64,000 nucleotides of DNA from Meloidogyne chitwoodi (GCA_015183035.1 JACZZP010000015.1:496001-560000), one strand, 5' to 3'. Positions 24,589 to 39,900 are shown, counted from the stretch's first letter. Notes: a model not told the origin generated them from the sequence alone. Numbers and translations: made by a program.

Positions 24589-26739
24589 GAAATATTATTA
24601 TTAATTTATTTAAGAAGAAAATATATTTTTTGTAGTTTTTTTTTTAATTTTTTTGTTAAATTGTTGTTTGGCAATTAAAATAAATTAATTTTTAATAAAA
24701 AATAATTTTAATAAAATATTAATTTTAATAAAATATTAATTTTGAGGAAATGAATAAAAGGTCAATAGAGTCTTATTGAACTTTTTAAATATTTTTTAAA
24801 AATTAAATAAAAATTTATTAAAGAGAAATATTAAAAAAATAATTTTCTCAAGTATTTTTAAAAGCTTAAATTGAGTAAAATTAAATTTATTAAATAATTT
24901 TAAAAAAGTATCAATTATTCTTTAAATAATTAAAATAGGGAAAATTACACAAAATTAATTTAAATTAATTTAATTTATCCAAAAAAGTATCTCTTTTAAG
25001 TGAATATTATTTCTTCTTCTTTTTTTAATTGTTCAATCAGATGTTTATGTAAAAAAGAAGAGAAAGAATTTTTAAAGATTATTTGAAGAGAGGGGAGTGA
25101 ATAAATGTATTTTTATGTTCTTTAATTTTTAGAATTTTTTTAATGCTGATTTGTGTGTATTAATAGTAAAGGGGAAGAGTTAAAGAGAATTTAAAAAGCA
25201 ATGGCTGATGTAAGCGTTTGAAAAGTTTATCAGTGTATGTTTGGGGCGTGGCAAGCATGTGGCAATGAAATAAAAAAAATTTTTTTTTTTAAGCATTGAT
25301 TCGAGAATTAAAGAGAAAAAGAGTTTAAAAAGGACAAAAGAATAAAGGCCAAAAAAAATAAAAATAAAATCAATTTAAATAAATTTTTGAACAGCTTAAA
25401 TAACAAAAAATAAACATGCAAAAATTACTAATTTAGATATAGGGGAAGATATTTAAGTTTTAGAGGGTTTTGTTGTACTTATTCTGCCACACAGCACACA
25501 AACAATTTATTTTTGTGTGTTTGTTTGTTTGTGTGTATTTTTTAAAAAAGTTAGTCTTTTTTAAAAAAGAGAGAGAAAATAAAAATAAAACAACAAAATA
25601 TATAACAATACGAACACTATTGGGGAGAGGGGGGTTAGCCACAAAAGCATTAGTGGCGACAAAAGCAAGAAAGAGAGAAAATAATGAAAGAGAAGAGAGA
25701 AAGGCTACCCGTTCGCCCACACTATCTATGGACCAGTCGAGAGAGATATACCTCCTTACAATCTATCCTCCCATATTTTCAATTTACTACACGCTTGCCA
25801 CATCTTAGAGAGTAAAAAAATAAATAAAAAAAATAAATATAGTGTCGTTTTATCCTCTAACTGCCTGTTAAACCCAAAAAAAAGACTTCAATCCTCTCAA
25901 CTTCTAAATGACAATTGAGAAAAAAAACATCGGCTGGTTGGTAAGTTGACGCATTGGAGTGGAGACGAATTTTTGTGCGGGAAAATAAAATATGTCCTTT
26001 CTCTATCTTCTTTTCCTCACTCTCGCATCTTTTTTTGCACTCACTCTTTTTTTATTGCTGTTTGCCGTTCTCTTTTAAATAATTAAAAGACAAAATGTTC
26101 ATTTGACAAAATGTTCAAAATAAAAGGAAAAAAGGACGAAAATTATAAAAAAAAAATAAAAATTGCCTGTTATCAAAATATCCAATAGTGTCAAAAATAA
26201 AAATAGAAAAAATGACAAAATACCATTAGAATTGTGAAATAAAAAAAAAAGAATTTTCTTCAGGCCATTTTAGCATTTTTTTAATTTTTCGTTTTGGACA
26301 TTTCGTCCAATTTTTAAAATAATTTTTATCCTTCACCGTTCTTTTTCTTCTTCCATTCTCTTAAAATTTTCTTGTCTATTATCTTTCTCTTTCTTTTCAG
26401 AAGAACGAACGCTTTTCTTTCTTTTCTTGCTTTATTTATTTTATCAATATTCGCTCGCCCTTTTATTCACCCTTTTTTTAAATAAATTGCTCATCAACTA
26501 TATGAGATTGGGGGCGAAATTCACGTCACATTTATAATAGGGGGGAAAGCCGACAAAGAAAATTTTTTTTATTCAAATTGCGCACTTTTAAATAATTAAT
26601 TTAAAGTACATTAAAAGGTTATTAAAAGTGCAATAATTGCATCATATGAAAAAAATTAAATTAACAATTTATTTTTTCAAAATGGAAAAAAGAAAATTGG
26701 GACAAAAATCTATAATGTGTGGTAATATTTTTAGAACTT

Positions 26740-26841
26740 AATAAGTGGACACCCCATTTATTCGCAAGAAAATATTTTATTTTTCAAGTCATTTTTGGGT
26801 ATAAAATATTTTCTTGCGAATAAATGGAGTGTGTATTCTTA
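26740..26841. mobile_element. Short CACCCC/TTCGC hairpin, family A copy 6
   Basis: AATAAGTGGACACCCC with ATTTATTCGCAAGAAAATA pairs with TATTTTCTTGCGAATAAAT then GGAGTGTGTATTCTTATT. It is the only complete family A copy in the gene desert, 1.5 kb upstream of the E2 gene. Confidence 0.8.
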
Positions 26842-28366
26842 TTTGATGGGACAATTCGCGGAAAAGAAAATATTCATTTAAATGTTTTTATTAGATAGTT
26901 AGTCCGATTTTTTTCAAATTTTATAATATATAAATAGATATAATTTTTCATAAAATCGAAAGGAATGAAGAAGAAAAAAGTTTATTTATTTTAAAGGTTG
27001 ATTTCGATTTTTCGGCGCAACCTTTCGAGTCATTAACTTTAAAAACTTGGTGCGCCTAAAAATCGCAGCTCAAGTGTCGCAGCGCCAAAAGTCGCAAAAC
27101 CATTTAATCTACTAATTAATAAAAATAATTAATTGTCCATTTATTCGCAACTTTTAATTATTTGTTATTGTTTAAGAAGAAAGGGAAATTATTTTAAAAT
27201 AATAAAAGGATGATGTAATTGATAAAATAAACAAGAAAAAATAGGGAGTGGAAAAATGAAAGTTTTATTTTATTTTTCTAATCATCACATCACTAACTTC
27301 CCCTTCTACCACTTTTTATTTTAAAAAAGGTCCAAGTCCAATTTCTCTTTTTTTTTTTAAATTTTTCGTTTAGTTTGGCGTTTTATATTTATTTTTTTAT
27401 TATTGACTGATTGAGTAAGTTGATCTTTTTTCTCTGTCAAGCGTTCCTTTCTATGACCACAATAATCAAAAACTTCTGTTCTCATTCTCTTGGCAATTTG
27501 TTTATATTTACTCTATTTAATCGATCTCTGAAAAGAATTTAAAAAATAAATTGATTGAATTGGCTGTTATTAGGTAAGAAAAGAGAACAGCTGTTGAAGT
27601 AGTATTTTTTAAAAAAGGTTAAAAACCAGCAATTTTTGTTTTTTAATTTTAAATAAATTTTTAAAAAATTTTGAAAATAAAAATATTAAAACTGATTGAT
27701 TTTAAAAAATTTAAAATGTTGAAAAAAAAATAAATTTAAAGATATAATAATTTAGCGCTAAGACCTTGAAAGCTATTTAATTAGCATTCTCTTGCAAAAC
27801 AAAATTCTAATTGTTTGCGAATTTTACTTTTGGTAAAAAGTAAATTTATGTTTTCAAAGCGTGTCAATCTTCAGCGGCAGAAGGAAAATTCTATCGTAAT
27901 CGAAAAAATTATCCTGACTTTGTTTGAATTAATTTGACATTAGAAAATGTAAAATTCCTATCTCGTCGATTTGATCCGACCCTATAAAAATGTCAAAGGC
28001 ATAAGAAAAAGAGGAGAAAATTGATTAATGATAAAACAGAGTTTTAACCTTTTTTAATTTTTCTTTTAAAATTTTTACCTTGTTTTGCTTAAAGCAAGTA
28101 AATTAATCAAAAAATAATTTAAACAATTTTGCCTTAAACAATTTTGAATATTATTAGTATAAAAGAAGGTCAAAAGTTTTCCCTTAACTATGAAGGGGAG
28201 TTAGACAAACCTTTTAATTTATGTATAAAAGGGAAAGAATTAATTTTATAATTTAGGTATTTATTTTTAAATATTTATTTATTTTTATTTAACCTTCATT
28301 TTTGATTAAATAATTTTAATTTTTAGATTATTATTACAAAAAAACATAAATTATTTATATTATAAA

Positions 28367-29420
<1,054 letters not shown>

Positions 29421-30465
29421 TTTAATTAAAAATGATGAGAATTATTAATGAAGAAAAGAAAAATTTAAATTGATGAAAAGTAAATTATTTTACTGAGAAT
29501 GTTTATATATTTTTTTAAATATTCCTTATTTTTTTTTGAATTTTATTAAAGCAAAATCATAAAGTAGTGACAAAACTAGATAGATCTAAAAAATATTGAA
29601 ACTCGAGAGAATTTAAAAAATATACGCACAATTTCCCGTTGATTTTTGATTTCTATATTCTTCCTTAAATGATTGGAAAATATTTTTTTCTTTTAAAAAT
29701 GTTTTTCTTAATATTAATTAGATAAGAATTTCAGGAATTTTTCCTTAATTTTCCAATTTTTAATAAATAAAAATATTTTTTAAATTTTTAATCTCTAAAA
29801 ATTATATTTTAGTTTTGTCTACTACCTTATATTTATTTATTTTTTCATTCATTTCAATATAAAAATTACAAATTGTAACCAAAAACAGTAAAAATAAAGT
29901 TGAATTTTTATTTTTTAATAATAATATCATTTAAATTTTAGAAATTCTCACACTTTCATACCAGATAGGTGCATTTACAAGAATTCTTTTTTTTTAATTT
30001 AATTGACATGTAAATGGCACATCTGGAACGAAAAGTTTTTAAATTTCTTTTTTAATTTTTAAGGAAAAATTAAAAAGAAAAATTCTTTTTAAAAAATAAA
30101 ATTTTCTGTAGTAATTTTTGGTGTAGAATGGATTGGAGTATTTTATTTTTGAAATGAGACAGTATAAAAGGAGGATGATGAAAAGAATATTTTATTGTTC
30201 AATAAATAAAATATTTTTTTTTAGATTTGCTCTAAAAACATGGCAAACGTTGTGTGAAGAAGAAGATTTGCATTGAAAAAAAGGGGAAGAAGCAAAAGAG
30301 ATAGAGAGAGAAGAAAAGAAGAGTATTTAAAAAAGAAGAGAAAGGTGAGGCCTCAATTTTCATGTTCAGATTTGCATTTTAGAGAGGGGACATTAAATTG
30401 CGGGACAAAAAAATAAAATAAAGTTTTGATTGTTGTGTAAGTTATATATATATATTTGTTTGCAA

Positions 30466-30604
30466 TAGAGAGAAGAGAGAAAGAAAAGAAGAGAGAGAAA
30501 GAAAAGAAGAGAGAGAAAGAAAAGAAGAGAGAGAAAGAAAAGAAGAGAGAGAAAGAAAAGAAGAGAGAGAAAGAAAAGAAGAGAGAGAAAGAAAAGAAGA
30601 AGAT
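30466..30604. repeat. 18-bp polypurine tandem array
   Basis: Seven or more copies of AGAGAGAAAGAAAAGAAG lie on the plus strand. The repeat is almost pure purine. Because 18 is a multiple of three, the minus strand shows repetitive Phe-Leu-Ser ORFs, which I do not take as coding. Confidence 0.95.
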
Positions 30605-32502
30605 AAAGTGTCATTTTTGAATTTATATTTATTTTTTATTGTTTGATTAAGCCTTAAAAACATTAAAAATGTTAACGTGTTGTTGTATTTGGTGTTATTT
30701 TTGAGTAAAAAAGGAAATATTTCTTTTCTTTTTTTTTTAATTTTATTAATCTTAAAAACTCAAAAAATTAAATATATTTTATTGTCTAAATAAACATTAA
30801 CACAAAGAAACATCATTTTTAATTCTGGTATTACTGTAATTAAATAAAAATAAATTAAGCAACAGTTAAAATGATAAAAGAAATATTTTAAAAATATTAT
30901 CACAAATAAGGAGAACTTTTCTTTTCCAAAATAATTTAAGAAAGCTTTAGAAAACTTTAAAGTTTTATTATAAAAATAAATTAAGTGAATGATTAGTATA
31001 TTTTAAAAAAACATTGTTTTGGCATCGTCGACCAATTGAATAGATTTTTCCTTTTAAAAAAGTTTTGTTTTTCTATACTTAATTTTGTGTCCTTATAAAA
31101 AAAAATCAAATTATAGTTCAAAAAAGTTTTTAATTTTACAAAAAAAAATATTTTTTTTAATTTTTTTCTTATATTATTTATTTAAATAATTAAAGTTTTT
31201 ATAATTTAGTTTTGATGTCAATATTCATCAAGAGAAGCATGATAAATCTAAAAATAAATAAATAAAAGTTTCTTTTGGGGATTTTTAAGGTTCTTATTTT
31301 TAATTAATTTAATTAATATTATTTAACTTAAAAATCAGAATTTGACCTAAAATTAATTTTTATTAAGCTACAGTCTAAAATTTATTACATTAATTTTTTA
31401 ATTAATTTTAAGAGATATGAACATCTAAAATTTTAATTTTAGCTTTTTCTTAGTTAAACTTAGTAAAACCAAAAAATTTTTTTTTAAATAAATTTACTTC
31501 CTCCTTTGCTTTTTCTTCAAACAATTTTTGTTTTTTATATTAGCCAAATTATGAACAAAATTTTTGAATATTACAATAAAAAAAAACTTTTTTCTTTGCC
31601 CTTTTATTTTTCAGACAATTGCCTTTCCACTTACTTATCTCAGGGCAATATAACTACCACCCACCCACAACAAAGTTTTTTTTGGCTGAAAATCCAATTT
31701 CTTTTGCTAAAAAACTTTTTTTCTTTTCTTAAAATTCTATTTTTTGGCCCACCCATCGTTGGCATTCTTTTCTCTTATAACACTCGTCTAGGCCCCCAGG
31801 GAGACTTTTAAACTCAACACCAACACAAAAACTTCCCGTAAATACTTTAAGGAGAGTATAACCAAAATATATCCAAATATTATCCAAAATATTAATATTT
31901 AAATCAATAACTTTTTTTAAATATATAAGGAAGAATTTTAAGTTAAATTTCTTTAATTGGACAAAATTTTCAATTTAAAAGAATAAAATATTGATATTTC
32001 CTTAAAAAACTCTGTAAAAGGTTTAAAACATTATTTAATTTCTAGTATTAATTTCTGGGCTATAGACAAAGGATTCTGCCGAATTAATTCAAGAAAAATT
32101 GGAAATTAAATTTGTTGTCGATCCCTTTTATAGCCCATAAAAACAATTTTCTTCCAAAATTGTTAAAAAAATAAAAAGTTTTGATACAAATTTTTGATTT
32201 TCTCAATTATCTCATATTTTATTCTCTTTTAATTTTTTCTTCCCTAGTTTATTTTTTCCTTTTTTCTTTAATTTCCTTTCTTTCCATTTTATATTTCACT
32301 CAATAATGCCAAAAAGAAAAAACTCCCACAAAATTTGACTATTGTTTAGCTTTGCCTTTTTTAATATATAAAAGGATTGTATGACACAAATATTCTCCGT
32401 TCTTCTAACACATTTTTAACATTTATTTCAATGCTTTAGCTTAAACGGTCATGGAATGAGATTACAATAATACACTAGTCAATGATGTGTTTAAAGAATA
32501 AA

Positions 32503-32770
32503 AAGAAAAGAGAAATAAAAGAAGAGAGAAATAAAAGAAGAGAGAAATAAAAGAAGAGAGAAATAAAAGAAGAGAGAAATAAAAGAAGAGAGAAATAAAA
32601 GAAGAGAGAAATAAAAGAAAAGAGAAATAAAAGAAAAGAGAAATAAAAGAAGAGAGAAATAAAAGAAAAGAGAAATAAAAGAAAAGAGAAATAAAAGAAA
32701 AGAGAAAAGAAAAGTGTGTAAAATAAAATGAGGAAAAAATAAAAGAAGAGAGAAAAGAAAAAGTGTGTAA
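32503..32770. repeat. 16-bp polypurine tandem array
   Basis: About a dozen copies of GAAGAGAGAAATAAAA with A/G variants decay into a related unit containing AAAGTGTGTAAAA. Purine-rich on the plus strand. The minus-strand Phe/Leu/Ser ORF is a by-product. Confidence 0.95.
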
Positions 32771-33909
32771 AAGAAAATGAGGGAAAAATAAAAGAAGTGC
32801 CCAGCTGAGTTTTTAAAACTGTGAGGCAAAGATATTATTATATAAGCTTTTTGTGCCTAAGAAAATATTCAAAGCTTTTATACTCTCTTATTTTGTGTTT
32901 CGGCTGGTTTTCAATATACGCACACACTGTTAGTTAGAGAAAAACTAAAAGTATTGGCATTGCCATATATTTTATTGAATAAAACAGTGTTGATGTCTCC
33001 CATAGGGAAAATTTTCACTAAGCCGGCACTTTTGTTAAAAAAGTAACTTTTTTTTGTGTTTGTGCCCAAGTAATCAAAACTTTAAAAGTTGTGCTTATTT
33101 ATGTTCCTTCCGTGTTGCAAAATAAATAAATATATATTTTAAAAGAAAATATACATAAATTAATTCAATATTTATTGCTGTAATATTAGACAATTTAAGA
33201 AGCCATTTTATGTTAAAATTGGCCTAAAATTAGAATTTATTTTAATAAATTATATTTCATTTTAGCTTATTTTTAGAATTGATTTATGTTTTTTTTTTAT
33301 ATTTTTTTTTAAATTTGAGACCAAATTGTTTAATTTTATTTCTTTCATATTTATTCAAGACAGAGTTTTACACGAAAAATAAAAATTGAGTCTCTTTTAA
33401 ATAAAAGCAAAAAACGTCCACGAAAATTCAAATTCAAATTTGTATATTTTTATTTAGATATATATTTTTTAAAAAATTTTTTTTTAAATTTTTTAAAGCA
33501 TATCTTCTCTAATAGCAATTCAAAAAAGTAGAAAACTTATTTTTCTTTTTGTTTTATTTGCTGTTGTATGTTTGTATTCATAAAGGACGTGATTGGTAAT
33601 GCTTTTTTAAAGTCTTATTTGTTAGATATTTTTATCTTAAAAAATTATTTAAATTAATTTGAAAATAAAAAATAGTTGAAAACCTTAAATTAAATCAATT
33701 AAAGTCTTAAATAAATTTTGGAAACCTTTAACATTATTTGACTGGAAAAGTCTCAATGGGACAGGGGATTGGTCTTAATTAATTATCCAGATCTGTTTAA
33801 TTCCGAATTCCTTATTTTTGGTTATAATATCTTCCTCTGATCTTAAAAAAACTTTTAAATATTAAATATTACACTCTTCTCTTCAGAAATATATTTTTTT
33901 TAATTTTTT

Positions 33910-33961
33910 AGATGATTTGAACGAGAAACTTAAAGTAGTAAATCAGGAGTTAGTTCAAGTG
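33910..33961 (+). promoter_or_regulatory. Splice or trans-splice acceptor and tiny upstream ORF before sad-1 start
   Basis: TTAATTTTTTAG at 33911 is immediately followed by ATGATTTGA, a two-codon upstream ORF in another frame, and then by an in-frame path to the ATG at 33962. Either this is an SL trans-splice site with a minimal upstream ORF, or the exon continues from an unseen upstream coding exon; DLNEKLKVVNQELVQ in frame before the ATG looks protein-like and keeps the second option open. Confidence 0.4.
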
Positions 33962-36900
33962 ATGAACACAGGCAATAATAATAATAATATAAATTCTAAT
34001 AATGTTGATCAAATAACACAATCATCAAATATTATGACAACAACAAAAACAAATAATAATAATAATAGTCAACAAAAATTGCTCAATAATACATCAAATG
34101 CTTTAATGACATCTTCACTGAATAATCAAGTAATTATTTTTTTAATTAATTAAGGAGAGAAATTGGAAAAACTTTTATTAAGTTTTTTAGACACCCCACT
34201 TATTCGCAAAAAATATAACACTCAAAATTGAATTTAACAATAAAATATTTTCTTGCGACTAAATGGGATGTATGCCCAAACTTGATAAAAGTTTTAAATT
34301 TCTTTTTTTGGTAAAAAAAAATTTTTTAATCTATTCATAAATTGTTTCTAAAATATGTTTTTTATTTTTTTAAAGATTCAATGGGTTGGCGCTTACCGTC
34401 TTGAAAAAACGTTGGGAAAGGGTCAGACAGGTATAAATAATTAAATAAATAAATATTTTTTAAAAAAAAAAAGGTCTTGTAAAGACGGGAACACATTGTG
34501 TAACGGGTAAAAAGATTGCAGTAAAAATTGTTAATAAAGAGAAATTAAATGAATCTGTTCTACAAAAGGTAAATATTCATTATTTTAATTATAACCAACT
34601 TTTACTTTTTGGATAAATTAAGAAAAAATTTTTTTTAATTTATTTTATTAAACTTAGGTATATTAAATTTACTTTAAAATTTTTTAAATTTTATTTTTTA
34701 ATTTAAATAAATTTTATTTAAAGGTTGAACGTGAAATTGCAATTATGAGGCTAATTGAGCATCCACATATTTTACAGTGTAAATTAATTATTTTAAAATT
34801 TTATTTTTAATTATAAAAAATAGGAAATTGTGTTTATTTTAGGTAAACACCCATTTATTCGCAAAATTTTTTTATAATTTTCTATTTATTTTTAATAATT
34901 CTGAAATATTTTTATTTATTTTATATTTTGCGAATAAATGGGATGTTCAACTAAATTATATAATTTCCCTATTTTTAATTAAAAAAAATATTTTTAAGTA
35001 TATGATGTATATGAAAATAGAAAATATTTATATTTGCTTCTGGAACATGTCTCTGGTGGAGAATTGTTTGACTATTTAGGTTATTTTTTATTTTTTTGTT
35101 TAAATAAAATAATTTTATATTTAGTTAGAAAAGGTCGTTTAATGGCAAAAGAAGCAAGAAAATTTTTTAGACAAATAATTTCTGCACTCGATTTTTGCCA
35201 TGCACATAATATTTGGTTTGTTTGTTTGTTTTTATTTTTTTTAATTTTAAGCCATCGTGATTTAAAACCTGAAAATTTGTTACTTGATGAAAGGAATAAT
35301 ATTAAAGTTTGGTTTTTTAATTTAATTTTAATTTAATTTAAAAAAAAGATTGCCGATTTTGGAATGGCTTCTTTACAAGTTGAAGGTTCAATGCTCGAAA
35401 CTAGCTGTGGTAATTTATTTTTTTAATTTATATTTTTTATAAAATTTAATTTAAAGGTTCTCCACATTATGCTTGTCCAGAAGTTATTAGAGTAATTTTT
35501 TTAATTAAAAAAATAATTTATTTATTTATTTTTTAGGGTGAAAAATATGATGGAAGAAAAGCAGACGTTTGGAGTTGTGGGGTAAATAAAAATTAATTTA
35601 ATTAAAAATTAAATTAATTTTTAATTAAAAAGGTAATTCTCTATGCTTTATTGGTTGGCGCCTTACCTTTTGATGTTTGTTTTTTTTTTAAAAAACTTTT
35701 TAAATTTTTTAAAGGATGATAATCTTCGAAATCTTTTGGAAAAAGTAAAAAAAGGAAGTTTTCATATTCCTCATTTTGTTCCTTCTGATTGTCAAGGACT
35801 TTTACGTTCAATGGTTGAAGTTAATCCGACAAAAAGAATTTCGTTACAAGATGTATTTAAACATCCTTGGTAAATTTAAAAAAAAAGTTAGAGACAGAGT
35901 AAAAAGAGTATAGAAAAAGAAGAGAGAAATCTCTACTCATTTTTATTTAATTTTTGTCAGAAGACTCTAATCGACTTTTATTTTATGGAATTAAGAAAAT
36001 ACTTTATAATTAAATTTATTTTCTTTTTTTTAAGGGTGATAGGTCCAAATAAAGGTGAATTAGAACTAGAAGTTCCTATGGCCCAAGTTGTTGAGGTAAG
36101 AATTTTTAAAAATTAAAAAACTTTAAATTATTTAAATAGACACATGTAATCCCCAATAATGATAGCATTGATCCTGATGTTTTACGGTTATTTTAAATAT
36201 TTTTTATTTATTTATAAAAAATATTTTTAGGCACATGAACAATTTGGGATGTTTTAAAGATAAGGAAAAGTTAGTTGCTGAATTACTCTCAACAAAGCAT
36301 AATACAGAGAAAATTGTAATGTTTTTTTACTATATCTATGTAGATTGATATTTACTGCATAGGAAACAGTAGTGTGTAGGGAACATAGAAGTAGTGTGTA
36401 GGGAACATAGGAGTAGTGCGTAGGGAACATAGGAGTAGTGTGTAGGGATCATAGGAGTAGTGCGTAGGGAACATAGGAGTAGTGTGTAGGGAACATAGGA
36501 GTAGTGCGTAGGGAACATAGGAGTAGTGTGTAGGGAACATAGGAGTAGTGTGTAGGGAACATAGGAGTAGTGCGTAGGGAACATAGGAGTAGTGTGTAGG
36601 GAACATAGGAGTAGTGCGTAGGGAACATAGGAGTAGTGTGTAGGGAACATAGGAGTAGTGTGTAGGGAACATAGGAGTAGTGCGTAGGGAACATAGGAGT
36701 AGTGTGTAGGGAACATAGGAGTAGTGCGTAGGGAACATAGGAGTAGTGTGTAGGGAACATAGGAGTAGTGCGTAGGGAACATAGGAGTAGTGTGTAGGGA
36801 TCATAGGAGTAGTGCGTAGGGAACATAGGAGTAGTGTGTAGGGAACATAGGAGTAGTGCGTAGGGAACATAGGAGTAGTGTGTAGGGAACATAGGAGTAG

Positions 36901-39900
36901 TGTGTAGGGAACATAGGAGTAGTGCGTAGGGAACATAGGAGTAGTGTGTAGGGAACATAGGAGTAGTGCGTAGGGAACATAGGAGTAGTGTGTAGGGAAC
37001 ATAGGAGTAGTGCGTAGGGAACATAGGAGTAGTGTGTAGAGAACATAGGAGTAGTGTGTAGAGAACATAGAAGTAGTGCGTAGGGATTAAATATTTTTAA
37101 TTTTACAGGTTTATTTTCTTTTACTTGACCGAAAAAGGCGGCGACCAGCAAAGGAAGAAGAACCAGAATCTGTCCTTCGCAATTCTACATTTGATAATAT
37201 TGTTGATCCTCCTAAGAAACGGGTTGATACAAGTAAACCTAGACTGCCTCCTTCACGAATAGCGGACGGGTCTCCAATGAATCCTCGTAAGAACAGGTAA
37301 AATATATTTGAGAAAATAACTTGTTTCAAATACCGTATTTTTTTGAAAAGATATCGCCTTAGACAGTCCTCTCTGGGAGGATCACCTGAGGACTCCCCTC
37401 AAAACACTTCACGTTCTTTATACCCACAATCTGCCAGAGGAAATGCTTTTACAACGAGTAAAATTAAATAAAAATATATTTTTTATTTAATTTTTCTAAT
37501 TTTTTAGGTCAAAAAGTTGAGGAAGCTTTACTTTCCCTTTCCTCAAAACATAGAATCTCTGTTGGAAGTAATAATTCCAAAAATTCAAATAATAATAATT
37601 ATCAACAAAATCGTCAACAAAATCACCATCATTACTTTACACAACCAATAAATCCAATAATTGTTCAGAGAGCTTCAAGAAAAGATGAACAGAATGCCAA
37701 CAAACAATCAACAATTCAATCTACAAAATCTAATGGGTCAAATATTCCTCCATTGTTATTGCCATCTAATAAGCCTAGAGCGGCCATTACAGCAGCTTCT
37801 AATACAGGTAAAATTAAAATGAAATGTTTTTCGTGACTTAAATTTAGGTACCCACCCCATCTATTCGCAGGAAAATATTTTCTCATTTTTGCGTTCAAAT
37901 ATTTCCTTGCGAATAAATGGACTGTATACTTGTTCCCTTTATATAAGTATTTTGGTTTATTTTCCTTGCGAATAAATGGGGTGTTTAAAACTAAACATTT
38001 CCGTTTCTTTTAGTAGTCGCTGCTTCTTCTGCTGCCTCTTCTTCCAATTCTATTGCCTCTTCTTCGGGTATTATTTTAATGAATTCACCATCAATGAATG
38101 CTTCAAACACTTCAATTACTGCTGTTTCTTCTTCTCCCGTTTCTTCAAATATTGGAGGAGGACCAAATGGTCCTTGGCATTCCAAACTTTCTTCAACAAT
38201 TAAAAATTCTATTTTGGGTACTCCCCGTTTTCATAGAAAATCTGTTGGAGGGAATAATAATGTTTCTATTACTAATAATGCTGGTGGTAGTGCTGAGTCA
38301 GATACAGAATGTAATAATAATGGTGGTGTTACTTCAACAACTAATTTGTCTTCTGACTCTACATCAGAGTAAGGAAAAATTAAATTAAATATTTTTTTTT
38401 AAATTATAATAGTTTGGCATTCCTTCGATTATATTTTGTTATTCCGGTTATTCGGAACACCTAAAAATGGGTACTGAACATTTTCAGTTCGAAAGTTATC
38501 AAAATAATCCTCTAGGCGACAACCTTACCCTCAATTAATAAGCTAAGAGCAATTAAATGGTCGAGAAGCTTATCCCATAGCCTATTTTTATTTTTTAATA
38601 TTAATTTTCACTTTGTTATTTGTCCATTAAATATATAAATAAGGTCAAATTAGTATAAAAATAAATAATCTTTTTTAATTAAAGTCTCGTCAAAAAATCC
38701 TTTTTCGGCTCACTTTCAATTAGCGGAGCTGAAAGAGATGATACTCCTTGTATTCCTGTTCAAAACAAAACTCTTGCAGAAATAAAAGCTGAATTAATAC
38801 GACTTTTCTTAACTGTAAATATATTTTTTAATATTTATTAATTTATTTATTTTAGATTCATGAACTTAGCCATTCCGTGGTAGGCCAAAACTCGTTCAGA
38901 GTTGAATACAAACGTTTACCTTATATTGGATTTTCAAGAGGAGTAAAATTTCAAGGTTTTTTAAATTAAAAAAAATTTTTTTTTTTTAATTTTTTTCTGT
39001 TTTATTGGCAAAAATCCGCAAAAAGTTTTGCGGAAAATATTTGCGGACTTTTGCCAATAAAACGGAAAAAAATTAAAAAAATTTTTTTTCAGTTGATATT
39101 CTTACTCCACCTAATCAACGAAGAGAAGACTCTCAAAATTCAATTCTCTGTTCTGACACAACAGATTTTTATGTTGTTCAATTTACTTTAATTTCTGGTA
39201 AAGATTTTATTTTATTTAAAATTTCCTTTTATTAAAGGTCCTCTCCGAAGATTCCGTCGTTTATTTGAACATTTTTCTACTGTTCTACAAAATTCTCAAA
39301 GGTTTATTTTTATATTAGAATATATTTTATTATATTATTTTTATTTATTTTAGGTAAGCACCCATTTATTCGCAAGAAAATATTTAATTTAATTCATTTT
39401 TTATCGTTTATCAATGTTCTAAATTCATTTTTTAATTTTGCGAATAAATGGGCTCTTTCCTAAAATATATTTTAATAATTCAGAATTTCAAAAATATTTA
39501 TTTTTGATTAAACTATTAATTAATTAAATATATTTTTTAAGAGGAACAAATCAAAGACAATCATCATTTACTAGTAGTTTTATGGTTAAACCACGTAAAA
39601 TATCTTCACAATCTTCTGTTGGCTCAGAAGATTCTGCTGCAACTCCTCCTTCAGTTGATAGACAAGATTCTCAACAATTTAAACAAAAACAATCTTCTTT
39701 TATTCAATCACAGGGCAATCCTCCTGTTAGTTTAATTTAATTAAATTTAAAAAAATAAGAAAATACACAAAAAAGACACAAATTTTTTGTAAAATTATTT
39801 ATTTATTTATTTTCTGGTGATTAATTTTATTGGAAATTATTTATTTTTAAGCATTCACCCCATTTATTCGCAAGAAAATATTTTAAAAAAATAAATGTAA

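Larger units (their letters stand above)
11391..28366. other. 17-kb gene desert
   Basis: Between the syg-1 start and the E2 gene I find no exon chain with conserved protein sequence on either strand. The DNA is dominated by A/T runs, with TAAA/TTTA simple sequence throughout. Structured parts are listed separately: 15451-15704, 17722-17910, 19745-20085, 23539-23613, 24470-24588 and 26740-26841. About 25.45-26.5 kb is less AT-rich than its surroundings and could hold regulatory sequence or non-coding exons, but I see no coding motif there. Confidence 0.6.
29421..33911. other. Non-coding spacer upstream of sad-1
   Basis: There is no supported exon in this 4.5 kb. It holds two polypurine arrays (30466-30604 and 32503-32770). 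A less AT-rich stretch at about 31.6-31.85 kb could be part of a sad-1 upstream region. Weak ORFs here are simple-sequence artefacts. Confidence 0.5.

Noticed and set aside
25460..25808. Overlapping ORFs of 86 and 112 codons on opposite strands
   Set aside because: They overlap each other, show simple sequence and no recognisable motif; I treat the region as non-coding.
30393..30663. Minus-strand Phe-Leu-Ser repeat ORFs
   Set aside because: Translation of the 18-bp polypurine array only.
32491..32829. 112-codon minus-strand Phe/Leu/Ser ORF
   Set aside because: Translation of the 16-bp polypurine array.
36336..37151. Long minus-strand ORFs of up to 238 codons with repeating Leu-Cys-Ser-Leu-His-Thr-Thr
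   Set aside because: They exist in all three frames because the 22-bp minisatellite has no stop on that strand; they overlap a sad-1 intron and exon and have no conserved sequence.
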